Positions 15,983 to 24,752 of a stretch of 64,000 nucleotides of DNA are shown one piece after another. This stretch comes from Winogradskyella ursingii. GTDB lineage: Bacteria; Bacteroidota; Bacteroidia; Flavobacteriales; Flavobacteriaceae. The notes beneath the pieces are model-generated. The model was not told the origin of the DNA and did no database searches. It worked only from the letters and a program-made list of their open reading frames with translations. The stretch is taken from assembly GCF_013403975.1 (NCBI RefSeq), contig NZ_JABFDH010000006.1:186001-250000 (forward strand). The letters run 5' to 3'. Position numbers and translations under genes: made by a program. The stretch's first letter is position 1; every line of letters begins with the position of its first letter.

Positions 15983-17311
15983 ATGAAGATAAAGCAGTTT
16001 GAATACAAACCTTTGTCACATTTTAGCTACGCCGTCATTAGTAATGGCAAAATGGTAATTATAGACCCAGAACGCAATCCAGAAATTTATTATGAATTTG
16101 CACAGGCAAATAACGCCAAAATTATAGCTGTAATTGAAACCCATCCACATGCGGATTTTGTAAGCTCACATTTGCAGATTCATAAAGAAACGGGAGCTAC
16201 CATTTTTAACAGTGAGAAATTGGATGCCTTTTATCCGCATACCAATTTTGATGAAGGGGATGTGATACCTGTAGGGAATATTAATTTCAGGGCTATAAAC
16301 ACGCCGGGACATTCTCCTGATAGTATAACCATAGTAGCCAGCGAAGGTAATAAGACAGTGCTTTTTACAGGTGATACCCTTTTTGTTGGGGATGTGGGTA
16401 GGCCAGATTTGAGAAGTGACGGTGCCAATAAAGAACAGAAGCAGCAAGAGCTAGCGGAAGCGATGTACAACACTATACAGACAAAATTCAATGATCTTCC
16501 CGATGATGCCATTGTTTATCCCGCACATGGATCTGGCTCTCTGTGTGGAAAAAGTATGGGAGACGCGAATAGTAGTACATTAGGAGACGAACGCAAACAG
16601 AATTGGGCTTTCAAGACTACCGCCAAAACAGAATTTGTGAAAGAATTAGTGGAAAGTCAACCCTTTATACCATCTTATTTTGGATACAATGTCGATGTGA
16701 ATAAAAGAGGAGCCGAAACATTACGAAAGGCTATTGCAAAGGTAGACTTTAAAATGACTGCTAACTTACGTGGATTAATCGTTGATGTTCGTGAGGAAAG
16801 TGAATTTAAAAAAGGACATCTTAAGGGTAGTATCAATATACAAGCCGCATCAGAATCTGCCCAATTTGAAACGTGGTTAGGAGCCATAGTTAAGCCAGAG
16901 GAAAAATTTAGCATTGTCATAAACGAACCTAAAGATTTGAGTACAATTTTAGAACGCGTTGCTAAAATTGGTTATGAAAACCAACTCCGAAAAGTAGTAA
17001 CACTTCCAAGTATTAAATTAAAAGAAATAAGTCCTTTGGATTTAGAGGATTTTGAAAAGAATCCAAAAGATTACACCATTATAGATGTTCGCAACAAAAG
17101 TGAGGTAGAAGAAGGCAAAATTTTTGAAAGTGCCATTTCAATACCATTAAATACTTTAAGAGATAACATTAACCAGATTCCAACCGACAAACCTCTCGTA
17201 GTACATTGTGCTGGTGGTTATAGAAGTGCTGCAGGAAGTAGCATTGTTGATAAACATTTAGATAAAAATAAAGTTTATGATTTGAGTGACAGCGTCAAGG
17301 ATTTTAAATAG
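15983..17311 (+). CDS. Persulfide dioxygenase-rhodanese fusion (CstB-like)
   Basis: A 442-residue three-part enzyme. Residues 1-235 are a metallo-beta-lactamase fold of the ETHE1 type: THPHADF (His54, His56, Asp58), NTPGHSPDS, FTGDTLFVGDVGR and PAHGSGSLCG supply the Fe(II) and second-shell residues. Residues about 260-345 form a rhodanese fold in which no catalytic Cys is seen at the expected place, and residues 355-442 a second one with the active loop VVHCAGGYRSA. This is the CstB layout, which oxidises low-molecular-weight persulfides and uses the rhodanese Cys for thiosulfate formation. It heads an operon with two sulfur-transport proteins, 23 bp ahead of the first. It is probably cytoplasmic. 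Confidence 0.9.
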   Translation: MKIKQFEYKPLSHFSYAVISNGKMVIIDPERNPEIYYEFAQANNAKIIAVIETHPHADFVSSHLQIHKETGATIFNSEKLDAFYPHTNFDEGDVIPVGNINFRAINTPGHSPDSITIVASEGNKTVLFTGDTLFVGDVGRPDLRSDGANKEQKQQELAEAMYNTIQTKFNDLPDDAIVYPAHGSGSLCGKSMGDANSSTLGDERKQNWAFKTTAKTEFVKELVESQPFIPSYFGYNVDVNKRGAETLRKAIAKVDFKMTANLRGLIVDVREESEFKKGHLKGSINIQAASESAQFETWLGAIVKPEEKFSIVINEPKDLSTILERVAKIGYENQLRKVVTLPSIKLKEISPLDLEDFEKNPKDYTIIDVRNKSEVEEGKIFESAISIPLNTLRDNINQIPTDKPLVVHCAGGYRSAAGSSIVDKHLDKNKVYDLSDSVKDFK

Positions 17312-17334
17312 TTACAACTTTAAATATTTCTATT

Positions 17335-17895
17335 ATGAACATATTATATGAACCTTGGCCATGGTACGTAGGTGGCCCATTAATTACATTAGTCTTGTTT
17401 CTGTTATTGTTTGCAGGTAAACAATTTGGTATGTCTTCTAATTTGCGTACGGCCTGTGCGGCGATGGATGCAGAAAAATTGTCGGACTATTTCAATTACG
17501 ACTGGAAATCTAAACGCTGGAATTTACTGGTTGTATTAGGAGCAGCTATCGGAGGATTTATCGCTTCACATTATATGAGCAATTCAACAGTTGAGATCAA
17601 CCCTGAAGTGGCACAACAACTTGCCGCGGATTATCAGATTAGCAGTGCAGGTGAAGCTTATTTGCCTTCCGAGATTTTCTCATTAGAAGCTTTAGGCGAC
17701 CCGTTTAATATTGCTATTCTTTTATTGGGAGGTATCATGGTAGGTTTTGGTGCTAGATATGGTGGAGGGTGTACGTCAGGACATGGCATATCTGGCTTGA
17801 GTAATTTACAAAGACCTTCCTTAATTGCCGTAATAGGATTCTTTATTGGTGGTCTTATCATGGTTCATTTATTGTACCCTTTAATTTTTGGATAG
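17335..17895 (+). CDS. YeeE/YedE-family sulfur transporter, larger half
   Basis: A 186-residue inner-membrane protein with about five hydrophobic segments. GGPLITLVLFLLLFAG opens the protein, NLRTACAAMD carries a conserved Cys, and GARYGGGCTSGHGISG near residue 140-155 is the family's signature Cys loop. YeeE/YedE proteins move thiosulfate or other sulfane-sulfur compounds by passing them along Cys residues. It is shorter than E. coli YeeE, since the second half is provided by the following DUF6691 gene, one base away. Paired half-transporters of this kind (PmpA/PmpB) are often encoded beside persulfide dioxygenases, as here. Confidence 0.9.
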   Translation: MNILYEPWPWYVGGPLITLVLFLLLFAGKQFGMSSNLRTACAAMDAEKLSDYFNYDWKSKRWNLLVVLGAAIGGFIASHYMSNSTVEINPEVAQQLAADYQISSAGEAYLPSEIFSLEALGDPFNIAILLLGGIMVGFGARYGGGCTSGHGISGLSNLQRPSLIAVIGFFIGGLIMVHLLYPLIFG

Positions 17896-17896
17896 T

Positions 17897-18310
17897 ATGA
17901 AAAATATAATATTTATAGTTATCGGCATTTTATTTGGCATTATAATGTATAAGTCCGAAGCAGCATCTTGGTTCCGTATTTATGAAATGTTTCAGTTTGG
18001 CTCGTTCCATATGTATGGTCTTATGGGTTCTGCGGTATTGCTTGGTATTCTTGGAGTACAAGTCATTAAACGTAAAAATATAAAACCACTTGATGGTAGT
18101 GACATGAGTTTAGAACCTAAGGACAAAAGTGTGACTCGCTATTTAGTAGGTGGAATTATATTTGGATTGGGTTGGGCCCTTGCTGGTGTCTGTCCAGGAC
18201 CTATGTATGTTCTTGCAGGAGCGGGTTATGTTTCCATATTGATCGTAATAATAGGTGCGCTTTTAGGAACATTGCTTTATGGTGTTTTAAGAAAGAAATT
18301 ACCTCATTAA
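17897..18310 (+). CDS. DUF6691/YeeE-like sulfur transporter, smaller half
   Basis: A 137-residue membrane protein with four hydrophobic helices. I start at the ATG at 17897, one base after the upstream stop; an upstream TTG at 17888 would overlap. The signature GLGWALAGVCPGPMYVLAGA contains the conserved CPGP loop that matches the Cys loop of the YeeE half. It is presumably translated together with that gene and forms a two-subunit channel for thiosulfate or a related sulfur species, feeding or draining the persulfide dioxygenase reaction. The direction of transport is not known. Confidence 0.88.
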   Translation: MKNIIFIVIGILFGIIMYKSEAASWFRIYEMFQFGSFHMYGLMGSAVLLGILGVQVIKRKNIKPLDGSDMSLEPKDKSVTRYLVGGIIFGLGWALAGVCPGPMYVLAGAGYVSILIVIIGALLGTLLYGVLRKKLPH

Positions 18311-18383
18311 TTTAAAGTATGAGTTTTAGTGTTTGCAAGGTTTAATGATAGTTTGCAATTAAAGGATGACTATTATTAAATTT

Positions 18384-19058
18384 TTATTTCGAATATAAAT
18401 AGATTTGATACATAAATAGTACGATTCCTGCTATAATCAAATATGTGTTAGAAGCCTTGTAAAATGCTTTATAGCTAGATTTTTCCTTCCATTTAGAAAT
18501 TAGAAATATGATAGGAACAAGTGCGGCAATTTGACCCAACTCAACACCCATATTGAAACTTAAGATTTTCAGTAGAATTTGTTCTTCTCCCATATCAAAT
18601 GATTGTAATCTGGTTGAAAGACCCAATCCATGAATAAGTCCAAAGATTAGAACCATTGCCAATAGGTTAGGAGCTTTGATTTTAAAGATTTTTTCAAATC
18701 CTTTTAAATTTTCAAATCCTTTGTATAAAACACTTAAAGCTATAATGGCATCGATAAGATATTCATTAACCTGAATTTCAAGAAATGTTCCACCTATGAG
18801 GGTAATACTGTGACCTATGGTAAATACGGTTATAAATTTGATAATATCCTTAAAACCATCGATAAAAAATATGACGCCTGCAAGAAATAGTAAATGGTCA
18901 TAACCAGTAAGCATGTGTTTTGCACCTACCCAAACATAAGACAATAGTCCTCCATTATTTAATATAACTTGGTCGCCAGAACTTACATCATGGGCTAAAA
19001 GTATGGTTGGGAACAGCAATAAAACAGCTAAAATATTTTTTTTGGGATTTTGGAACAT
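18384..19058 (-). CDS. HupE/UreJ-family membrane protein
   Basis: A 224-residue inner-membrane protein with a signal-like first helix and six further hydrophobic segments. GAKHMLTGYDHLLFLAGVIFF (metal-ligand-like HMxxGxDH) and LIFGLIHGLGLSTRL are the HupE/UreJ signature helices. In other bacteria HupE moves nickel or cobalt; this branch in Bacteroidota is uncharacterised. The DUF4198 gene lies one base upstream on the same strand, so the pair forms an operon. A His-rich periplasmic partner plus a HupE-like permease suggests metal uptake. Confidence 0.82.
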   Translation of the reverse strand: MFQNPKKNILAVLLLFPTILLAHDVSSGDQVILNNGGLLSYVWVGAKHMLTGYDHLLFLAGVIFFIDGFKDIIKFITVFTIGHSITLIGGTFLEIQVNEYLIDAIIALSVLYKGFENLKGFEKIFKIKAPNLLAMVLIFGLIHGLGLSTRLQSFDMGEEQILLKILSFNMGVELGQIAALVPIIFLISKWKEKSSYKAFYKASNTYLIIAGIVLFMYQIYLYSK

Positions 19059-19059
19059 A

Positions 19060-20145
19060 TTACTTTTTTCTGTTGAATAAAAAGAAAAGTAAAGCTAAAA
19101 TAACAATACTTGCTATCCAAAAAATATAAGAAGGGAAGCCACCATCTTCATGCTCATGCTCATCTGATTCACCATCATGGGTGTGTGTACCCTCACCGTG
19201 TACGTGGTCTTCAGTATCATGACTGTGATCATCGGCGTTGTGACTATGTTCGTCTCCGTGACTCTCACCAATAGCAAAAGTTAGTGTTGCCCAATTAGAT
19301 TCATGGGTGAGATTTTCATCTTGCACTTCAACCATTTTTATTGTTCGCAAATACCAAATACCTTGTTCGTTTATGTTAACGCTCACCACACCATATTCAT
19401 TGGTTTTGAATTGTTCTGTTTTAGGATGCACATGTTCGGACGATTCAGAGGTGTCGTGCGAATGTGAATGCTCTTCACCATTATCATGGCTGTGGGTTTC
19501 CGCCTTATTATCAGAATTAGTTGCTTTGCCAACATAGACATAATGATTGCTTAATGGCTTACCCTTGTATAATAATTTCACTTCCAAATTATGACCAGGA
19601 TGTATGTTATAAGGGTTTTGAAGTGGAATAAATTCAATCGGATAACCTAAATTGACATTATAATCGTTTGTTTTTTTATTTCCAACCTGAAAAATCGCCT
19701 TAACATGTTTAGAATATTTTTCGACGGCATTCTCATTTAGTGTTTTTGAAGCTTTACGTTTGTCTAAGATCTCTAAAACACCATCGCTTTTAAGGTACTT
19801 ATTAAAATCTTCAGCAGTGAGTTCTATATCCCTTGCAGCGGTTGAAAGTCCAGCGACCCAAGTGCCTTCGTTGCCTGTCTTAAAATTGAGAAATGTAATA
19901 TCATCTTTTTCGAACCATTGGGTGGAATCTACGGCAGTACGATTTCCGCTCCCGACTAAACTCACATCGGTCATTCTATTTCTGTCTATAACATTATCAC
20001 TTTTTTCAAACGTACCATTAAATAGCTGTAAAACGGCTTGGGTATTGGGTTGTAAAAAGTAATTATCAAATTTTATGAACATATCGTGACTGCATAGTAG
20101 CACAAATGCGACTACAGAACATAGGATAACTTGAATTTTTTTCAT
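19060..20145 (-). CDS. DUF4198 protein with two His-rich segments and C-terminal membrane anchor
   Basis: A 361-residue exported protein. I start at the ATG at 20143-20145 (MKKIQVILCSVVAFVLLCSH); the longer frame adds nine residues before a normal signal peptide. The DUF4198 domain begins with HDMFIKFDNYFLQP and has GHNLEVKLLYKGKPLSNHYV, resembling the NikM component of Ni/Co transporters. Two His/Asp/Glu-rich clusters interrupt and follow it (about residues 220-245 and 300-335, for instance HSHDTEDHVHGEGTHTHDG). A single helix (YIFWIASIVILALLFFLF) anchors the C-terminus. These features fit a periplasmic metal trap for the adjacent HupE-like permease. The metal could be Ni, Co or Zn. Confidence 0.82.
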   Translation of the reverse strand: MKKIQVILCSVVAFVLLCSHDMFIKFDNYFLQPNTQAVLQLFNGTFEKSDNVIDRNRMTDVSLVGSGNRTAVDSTQWFEKDDITFLNFKTGNEGTWVAGLSTAARDIELTAEDFNKYLKSDGVLEILDKRKASKTLNENAVEKYSKHVKAIFQVGNKKTNDYNVNLGYPIEFIPLQNPYNIHPGHNLEVKLLYKGKPLSNHYVYVGKATNSDNKAETHSHDNGEEHSHSHDTSESSEHVHPKTEQFKTNEYGVVSVNINEQGIWYLRTIKMVEVQDENLTHESNWATLTFAIGESHGDEHSHNADDHSHDTEDHVHGEGTHTHDGESDEHEHEDGGFPSYIFWIASIVILALLFFLFNRKK

Positions 20146-20416
20146 AAATGGTGGATATTTTGTTTTTATCAAATATCAAGAAATTATAACATTTAAGCAA
20201 TGTCTTTTATGGACAATCGCATTTAAGGAATTTCTGAAATCTATTTTTACATACGAGAATGGTCGTTAATAGGTTTTTATTTTGAGTGTACGGTTTAAAA
20301 TCGGTGCTTAAAATATGACTTCTAAGTTTTTAAGACATTTTCTTCTTTATAAGAGTTAAGTCATTGTTGTTTAAAGCTGCAAATTTATAATCAAATAAAG
20401 ATTTTCAAATCCCTCT

Positions 20417-21283
20417 ATGAACGAATACAAGAACAACAATCTGGTTTTCATATTAATTTTCTCATTTTTAGTGCTACTGCTGGCTACGACCATTTTAAAT
20501 GCTCAGGCCTATACTAAGGAAGAGATGAAAGATTCTATAAGCAAACTACCTTATTTCAGCATTCATAAAAATAATTATTTCATTTCTGGTGTGCCTACCA
20601 ATAAAAGTATTAGCAGAACTACCGCAGATGCTAAATACCAGATAAGTTTTAAACAAATCTTAACCCGAAGCAAATTGCCATGGGATACGTATCTATTTCT
20701 AACTTACACTCAAAAAGCGTTTTGGAATGTATATAAAGAATCTTTTCCATTTAGTGATATCAATTTTAATCCTTCGTTAGCACTTGGTAAGGCGTTCTAT
20801 GATAAAAATAATCGCTTAAAAGGTATTGGTAGGCTCTCGTTTGAGCATGAGTCCAATGGTAGAGACAGTATTTTTTCGAGAACTTGGAACCGGATAAGTC
20901 TGGAATACGCTACCAAAATCCGAAAAAACACCATTGCTAATTTGAAGGTTTGGATTCCTTTTTTGGATCAGGAAAACAACCCGGACTTATTGGAATTTGT
21001 TGGTTTGGGAGAATTAAGTCTTTCACATATTATCAAGCCCAATAAATGGATTGCAGATATAAGATTTAGAAAAGGGTTGAATTTTGAAGCTAAAGGTTCT
21101 ATAAGATCGCGTCTATATTTTAATCCTTTTAAGAACAATGTTTCTAACCAATATATTATGTTAGAGTGGTTTGTTGGCCAAGCCGAAGGGCTACTTAATT
21201 ACCGTCAGTCAAAGAGCACCATTAGAATTGGTTATGTAGTACGCACAAATGAATTTAAATGGTTAAAGGGTAAACCAAATTAG
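20417..21283 (+). CDS. Outer-membrane phospholipase A (PldA-like)
   Basis: A 288-residue beta-barrel enzyme that removes acyl chains from phospholipids in the outer leaflet. After a signal segment ending near NAQA, the barrel contains TYTQKAFWNVY and the active block FEHESNGRDS followed by SRTWNR. His144, Ser146 and Asn158 reproduce the spacing of the E. coli His142/Ser144/Asn156 triad exactly, so it should be active. In the family, calcium-dependent dimerisation is needed for activity. It stands alone on the plus strand and is convergent with the MscS gene. Confidence 0.88.
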   Translation: MNEYKNNNLVFILIFSFLVLLLATTILNAQAYTKEEMKDSISKLPYFSIHKNNYFISGVPTNKSISRTTADAKYQISFKQILTRSKLPWDTYLFLTYTQKAFWNVYKESFPFSDINFNPSLALGKAFYDKNNRLKGIGRLSFEHESNGRDSIFSRTWNRISLEYATKIRKNTIANLKVWIPFLDQENNPDLLEFVGLGELSLSHIIKPNKWIADIRFRKGLNFEAKGSIRSRLYFNPFKNNVSNQYIMLEWFVGQAEGLLNYRQSKSTIRIGYVVRTNEFKWLKGKPN

Positions 21284-21339
21284 ATTCACTGGCGGTGATG
21301 ATAAATAAAAGGTTATAGCAGTTGTTAATTAATTTGTCG

Positions 21340-22248
21340 TCACTCTTTTTTATTAAAAATGTCATCAATGTTTTCCAATTGTAGCTTTGAAACATTGAGT
21401 GTTCTAATTGGAAAAGGAATCTCAATACCATTCGTATTGAAAAGATCATTTATTAATAGAATAGCCTTATCCTGAGCTGCATACATTTGGCTCTTTTTTA
21501 CAAAATCAACCCAAAATCTTACCATAAAATCAATGGAACTATCATTAAACTGGGTATAATAGAACTCGATTCGTTCGTCATCATTTTGAGGAAATTCTGC
21601 TTCTAATTTCTTCAATACCATAGCTTTTACGTTATGTAAATTTGTTCCGTAGGCGATTCCGCAGGTAACAGATACTCTTCCTCTATTAACTAAAGAATAA
21701 TTTACAAATGGTTCTTCAATGAACTTGGAATTTGGCATCACCACAAACTGACCATCTGGTCTTCTAAGAACCAAATTGCGCATACTAATTTCATGCACAA
21801 AGCCACCATGATCATTGGTTTCTACATAATCACCAATGTTGAGACGTGGTAAAAAAGATAGCAGAATTCCCGAAAATGTATTGGACAATGTACTCTGCAA
21901 TGCCAAACCAATTGCTAGAGCCACAACTCCAGCACCTGCTAGAATAGAGGTTAATGCCTTATCTAAATCTAGAACACCTAAGGCTATAAAAAAACCACCT
22001 AGGACAATAACTACCTTGAGTGCTTTAGCAATTACGCGTCTTACGGAGCGATTTTGCATACGTTTTCTAAGGATTTTTAATAAAAGATTCCCCAAAAAAT
22101 TGGCAAGAATATAGCTCCCTACCAATACGATTATTGCAATAGCTACATTTGGGAGTTTTAAAATGATAGCGTCCCACCACCCGTCAAGTTTGTCTAATAA
22201 TTTTGGGATGGCTTTTTTTTCTTCCGAATTTTGAAATATAAATATCAT
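21340..22248 (-). CDS. MscS-family small-conductance mechanosensitive channel
   Basis: A 302-residue inner-membrane channel. I start at the ATG at 22246-22248, two bases after the upstream gene's stop; the longer frame overlaps that gene. Helices at about residues 30-55, 75-95 and 98-120 precede the pore-lining Gly/Ala-rich segment ILAGAGVVALAIGLALQSTLSN, followed by the beta domain RLNIGDYVETNDHGGFVHEI and the mixed C-terminal domain. This is the minimal three-helix MscS form that opens under hypo-osmotic stress. It is translationally coupled to the SLC13 permease, which is an unusual partner. Confidence 0.9.
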   Translation of the reverse strand: MIFIFQNSEEKKAIPKLLDKLDGWWDAIILKLPNVAIAIIVLVGSYILANFLGNLLLKILRKRMQNRSVRRVIAKALKVVIVLGGFFIALGVLDLDKALTSILAGAGVVALAIGLALQSTLSNTFSGILLSFLPRLNIGDYVETNDHGGFVHEISMRNLVLRRPDGQFVVMPNSKFIEEPFVNYSLVNRGRVSVTCGIAYGTNLHNVKAMVLKKLEAEFPQNDDERIEFYYTQFNDSSIDFMVRFWVDFVKKSQMYAAQDKAILLINDLFNTNGIEIPFPIRTLNVSKLQLENIDDIFNKKE

Positions 22249-22250
22249 AA

Positions 22251-24062
22251 TTATAAAAGTGTTGATAGTAGCAGTGTTCCCACAATCCAAAGTGTAGTTG
22301 ATAGAATACCACCAATAATTAAAAAATGTACGAATTTATAAGCACCTGTGCTGTAAATGAGTGTATTTGTTTGGTATCCGACAGGAGTAAAGAAGCTAAA
22401 ATTAGCTCCGAACATTACTGCCAAAATAAATGGTTTTAAGTCTAAACCCAATCCAGTAGCTATTGCAATCGATATAGGTGTCATGATAATTGCGGTCGCA
22501 TTGTTGGAAATTACTCCAGATAATATCATGGTTATCCCAAATAATAAACCCAGAACAATGAATGGTGCTTGGTTACTCATTAGCGTTAGTAATTGATTCG
22601 ATAGCCATGTATCGGCACCACTGTTGGTCATTGCTATACCAAGAGGTATCATACCAGCTAATAGAAATATAATCTGCCAATTCACTTTTTGATACACTGT
22701 TTCTAGCTGAATGAGATTGGTTAATAACATAATTGCCACTCCAGTCAAAGACGAAGCTAAAATACTCAGAACACCACTTGCAGCAAGACCAATAACAGCA
22801 ATCAATGTCAAAACAGCTAGTAGTCGTTTAGATTTTGAAACGTTAGGTTTAAATTCATGCTCGTTTAAAATAGCAATATTTTCAATATCGTATAAGTCTG
22901 ATATTTTGTGTTCCTGCATTTCTAATAGAACACGGTCACCTGGTTTCAGATTAATATCCTTAATATTTTTACGCAATAAACGCTCTTTGGTATTTCTTAA
23001 ATTTTTTCGTTTTTTAATAGCAATTGGAAACGCTCCCTGAAATGAAATTCTCCTTAACGTTTTAAGGGTTTTGCCTATAAGGTTAGAGCCTGGCAATATT
23101 AATACTTCGAGATAACTTAAATCGCTTTTCGGCTCTTCTACACCGTCACCAAAGTCCTCTTTTTGTTGATTTTGTCGTTTTTCATTTAATATGAAACCAT
23201 TATCATCCATAAAACTTTGAAAATGCTCCAAGTTGCTCATTAAAACAAGATTGTCGTTAGCCATTAGCTTCATATATTGACCAGGAGCATTAATTACTTG
23301 TTTTCCTCTAATCAATTTTAAAACTGTGGCATCTTCATTTTTAAAAAATTCCAGCGTATTAAATGTTTTACCAATGGATGGTGAATCTTTGGCTACTTTA
23401 ATTGTAAATACATATGAGTCGATATCATAATCCTTTCTCAAGTCAACGTTTTTATCTTTTGGAAGAAATCGTGATGCAATAGTCATTATAATGAGTCCAA
23501 TGAGAAAGAAAGCTAAGCCGAAAATAGAAAATTCAAAAAAGCTAAAAGCTTCAGCTCCACGGTTTTTGGCAATGGCATTTACCAATAGGTTTGTAGAGGT
23601 ACCCATAAGTGTGCAACTACCACCTAATATTCCAGCAAAAGAAATAGGCATAAGCAATCTCGAAGACGAAAAACCATGTTTCTCCGATAGTTTAGTCACA
23701 ATTTTTATGAATATAATAACCACGGCTGTAGTACTGATAAAGGCTGAAATACTTGCCGAGATCACCATAAACACTGGCGTGAGTAAAATCAATGGTAAAA
23801 TTTTAAGCTTTTTAATTCCGTCTGAAAGTAATTGAATGACACCATTTTCCTCAAGCCCGACAGCCAAAATCATAAGAGCAAGAATCGTTATTGTAGCCGG
23901 ATTAGAAAAACCGCTAATGGCTTCCTCTGGAGTAGCTAGATTTAGTAAGACCAACGAAACAATCAGAAAGAACGAAATTTTATCAATCGGAAAAAATTCC
24001 GTTATAAAAAGCACTATAGTGACTATGATGATTATAAAAACAAGTATGATAGATAAATCCAT
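22251..24062 (-). CDS. SLC13-family permease with two internal RCK_C (TrkA-C) domains
   Basis: A 603-residue inner-membrane transporter. The first membrane half (about residues 1-200) contains the SNPATITILALM and LMGTSTNLLVNA loops of DASS/SLC13 sodium-coupled anion carriers. Two soluble TrkA-C-like regulatory domains follow (about 215-300 and 320-405, each with a GxxLxxL-type core), and the second membrane half ends with GVISNNATAIIMTPISIA and FFTPVGYQTNTLIYSTGAY. Members with internal RCK_C domains are often annotated as sulfate or citrate carriers. Given the sulfur genes 4 kb upstream sulfate is possible, but nothing here proves it. Confidence 0.88.
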   Translation of the reverse strand: MDLSIILVFIIIIVTIVLFITEFFPIDKISFFLIVSLVLLNLATPEEAISGFSNPATITILALMILAVGLEENGVIQLLSDGIKKLKILPLILLTPVFMVISASISAFISTTAVVIIFIKIVTKLSEKHGFSSSRLLMPISFAGILGGSCTLMGTSTNLLVNAIAKNRGAEAFSFFEFSIFGLAFFLIGLIIMTIASRFLPKDKNVDLRKDYDIDSYVFTIKVAKDSPSIGKTFNTLEFFKNEDATVLKLIRGKQVINAPGQYMKLMANDNLVLMSNLEHFQSFMDDNGFILNEKRQNQQKEDFGDGVEEPKSDLSYLEVLILPGSNLIGKTLKTLRRISFQGAFPIAIKKRKNLRNTKERLLRKNIKDINLKPGDRVLLEMQEHKISDLYDIENIAILNEHEFKPNVSKSKRLLAVLTLIAVIGLAASGVLSILASSLTGVAIMLLTNLIQLETVYQKVNWQIIFLLAGMIPLGIAMTNSGADTWLSNQLLTLMSNQAPFIVLGLLFGITMILSGVISNNATAIIMTPISIAIATGLGLDLKPFILAVMFGANFSFFTPVGYQTNTLIYSTGAYKFVHFLIIGGILSTTLWIVGTLLLSTLL

Positions 24063-24274
24063 AGTCTTTGCTACCTTAAATTAAAATAAATACAGTTAAA
24101 AGTTAATAATAATTCCTTATATTATGTTTGGTTTCAGTTAAAACCGTGAATTTTTTAAAATTAAATCTAAATTACTTTTTAACATTGAATACGCTTTAGG
24201 TATTAGATAAAATTTATAGCTTTATCTGTAACATTTTTAATCTATTTGCGTCATATATTATAAAATCATTAATC

Positions 24275-24637
24275 ATGGAATCAAATTATCATACACTAAA
24301 ACGCAGAGACAATCAGCTGCTCGTTATAACTCATTTATCGCAACTATTAACCTATGTTACAGGATTTGGTGGACTTATAGTACCATTAATAATTTGGGCG
24401 ACACAAAAAGACAGAGTTTCAGAACTTGACGAACATGGTAAATCAATTTTAAATTTTCAGATTAGTATATTGATTTATTCAATTATAAGTATTCCTCTTA
24501 TTCTTGTGTTTGGATTAGGTATATTAACACTTATATTAGTTGGTATTTTGGCATTTGTTATGCCAATTATAAATGCCGTAAAAGCTAGCAATGGCGAACG
24601 CCCAAGCTACCCATTATCCCTTAATTTTATTAGTTAG
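24275..24637 (+). CDS. DUF4870 small membrane protein
   Basis: A 120-residue protein with three hydrophobic helices. HLSQLLTYVTGFGGLIVPLIIW, the conserved ILNFQISILIYSIISIPL and the closing PIINAVKASNGERPSYPL are the DUF4870 (TIC20-like fold) landmarks. The family is common in Bacteroidota and has no known role. It is a single-gene unit followed by a strong terminator. Confidence 0.87.
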   Translation: MESNYHTLKRRDNQLLVITHLSQLLTYVTGFGGLIVPLIIWATQKDRVSELDEHGKSILNFQISILIYSIISIPLILVFGLGILTLILVGILAFVMPIINAVKASNGERPSYPLSLNFIS

Positions 24638-24663
24638 TTATACAGTCTTTAGGGATGTGATTA

Positions 24664-24691
24664 AAGGCTTGCCAAATGGCAAGCCTTTTTT
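24664..24691 (+). terminator. Rho-independent terminator after the DUF4870 gene
   Basis: AAGGCTTGCC and GGCAAGCCTT form a ten-base stem around a short loop, followed by six T. Confidence 0.9.
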
Positions 24692-24752
24692 CTGAGTTAA
24701 TATTTATATGATTTGACTTATCACAGCATTGCAATATTTGCTATTATTGAAT

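Noticed and set aside
19307..19537. Plus-strand Cys/Ser-rich frame opposite the DUF4198 gene
   Set aside because: It is the complement of His-rich codons in the real gene; the frame has no independent support.
21836..22114. Plus-strand 92-codon frame opposite the MscS gene
   Set aside because: It is a shadow of MscS coding sequence without signal, motif or promoter.
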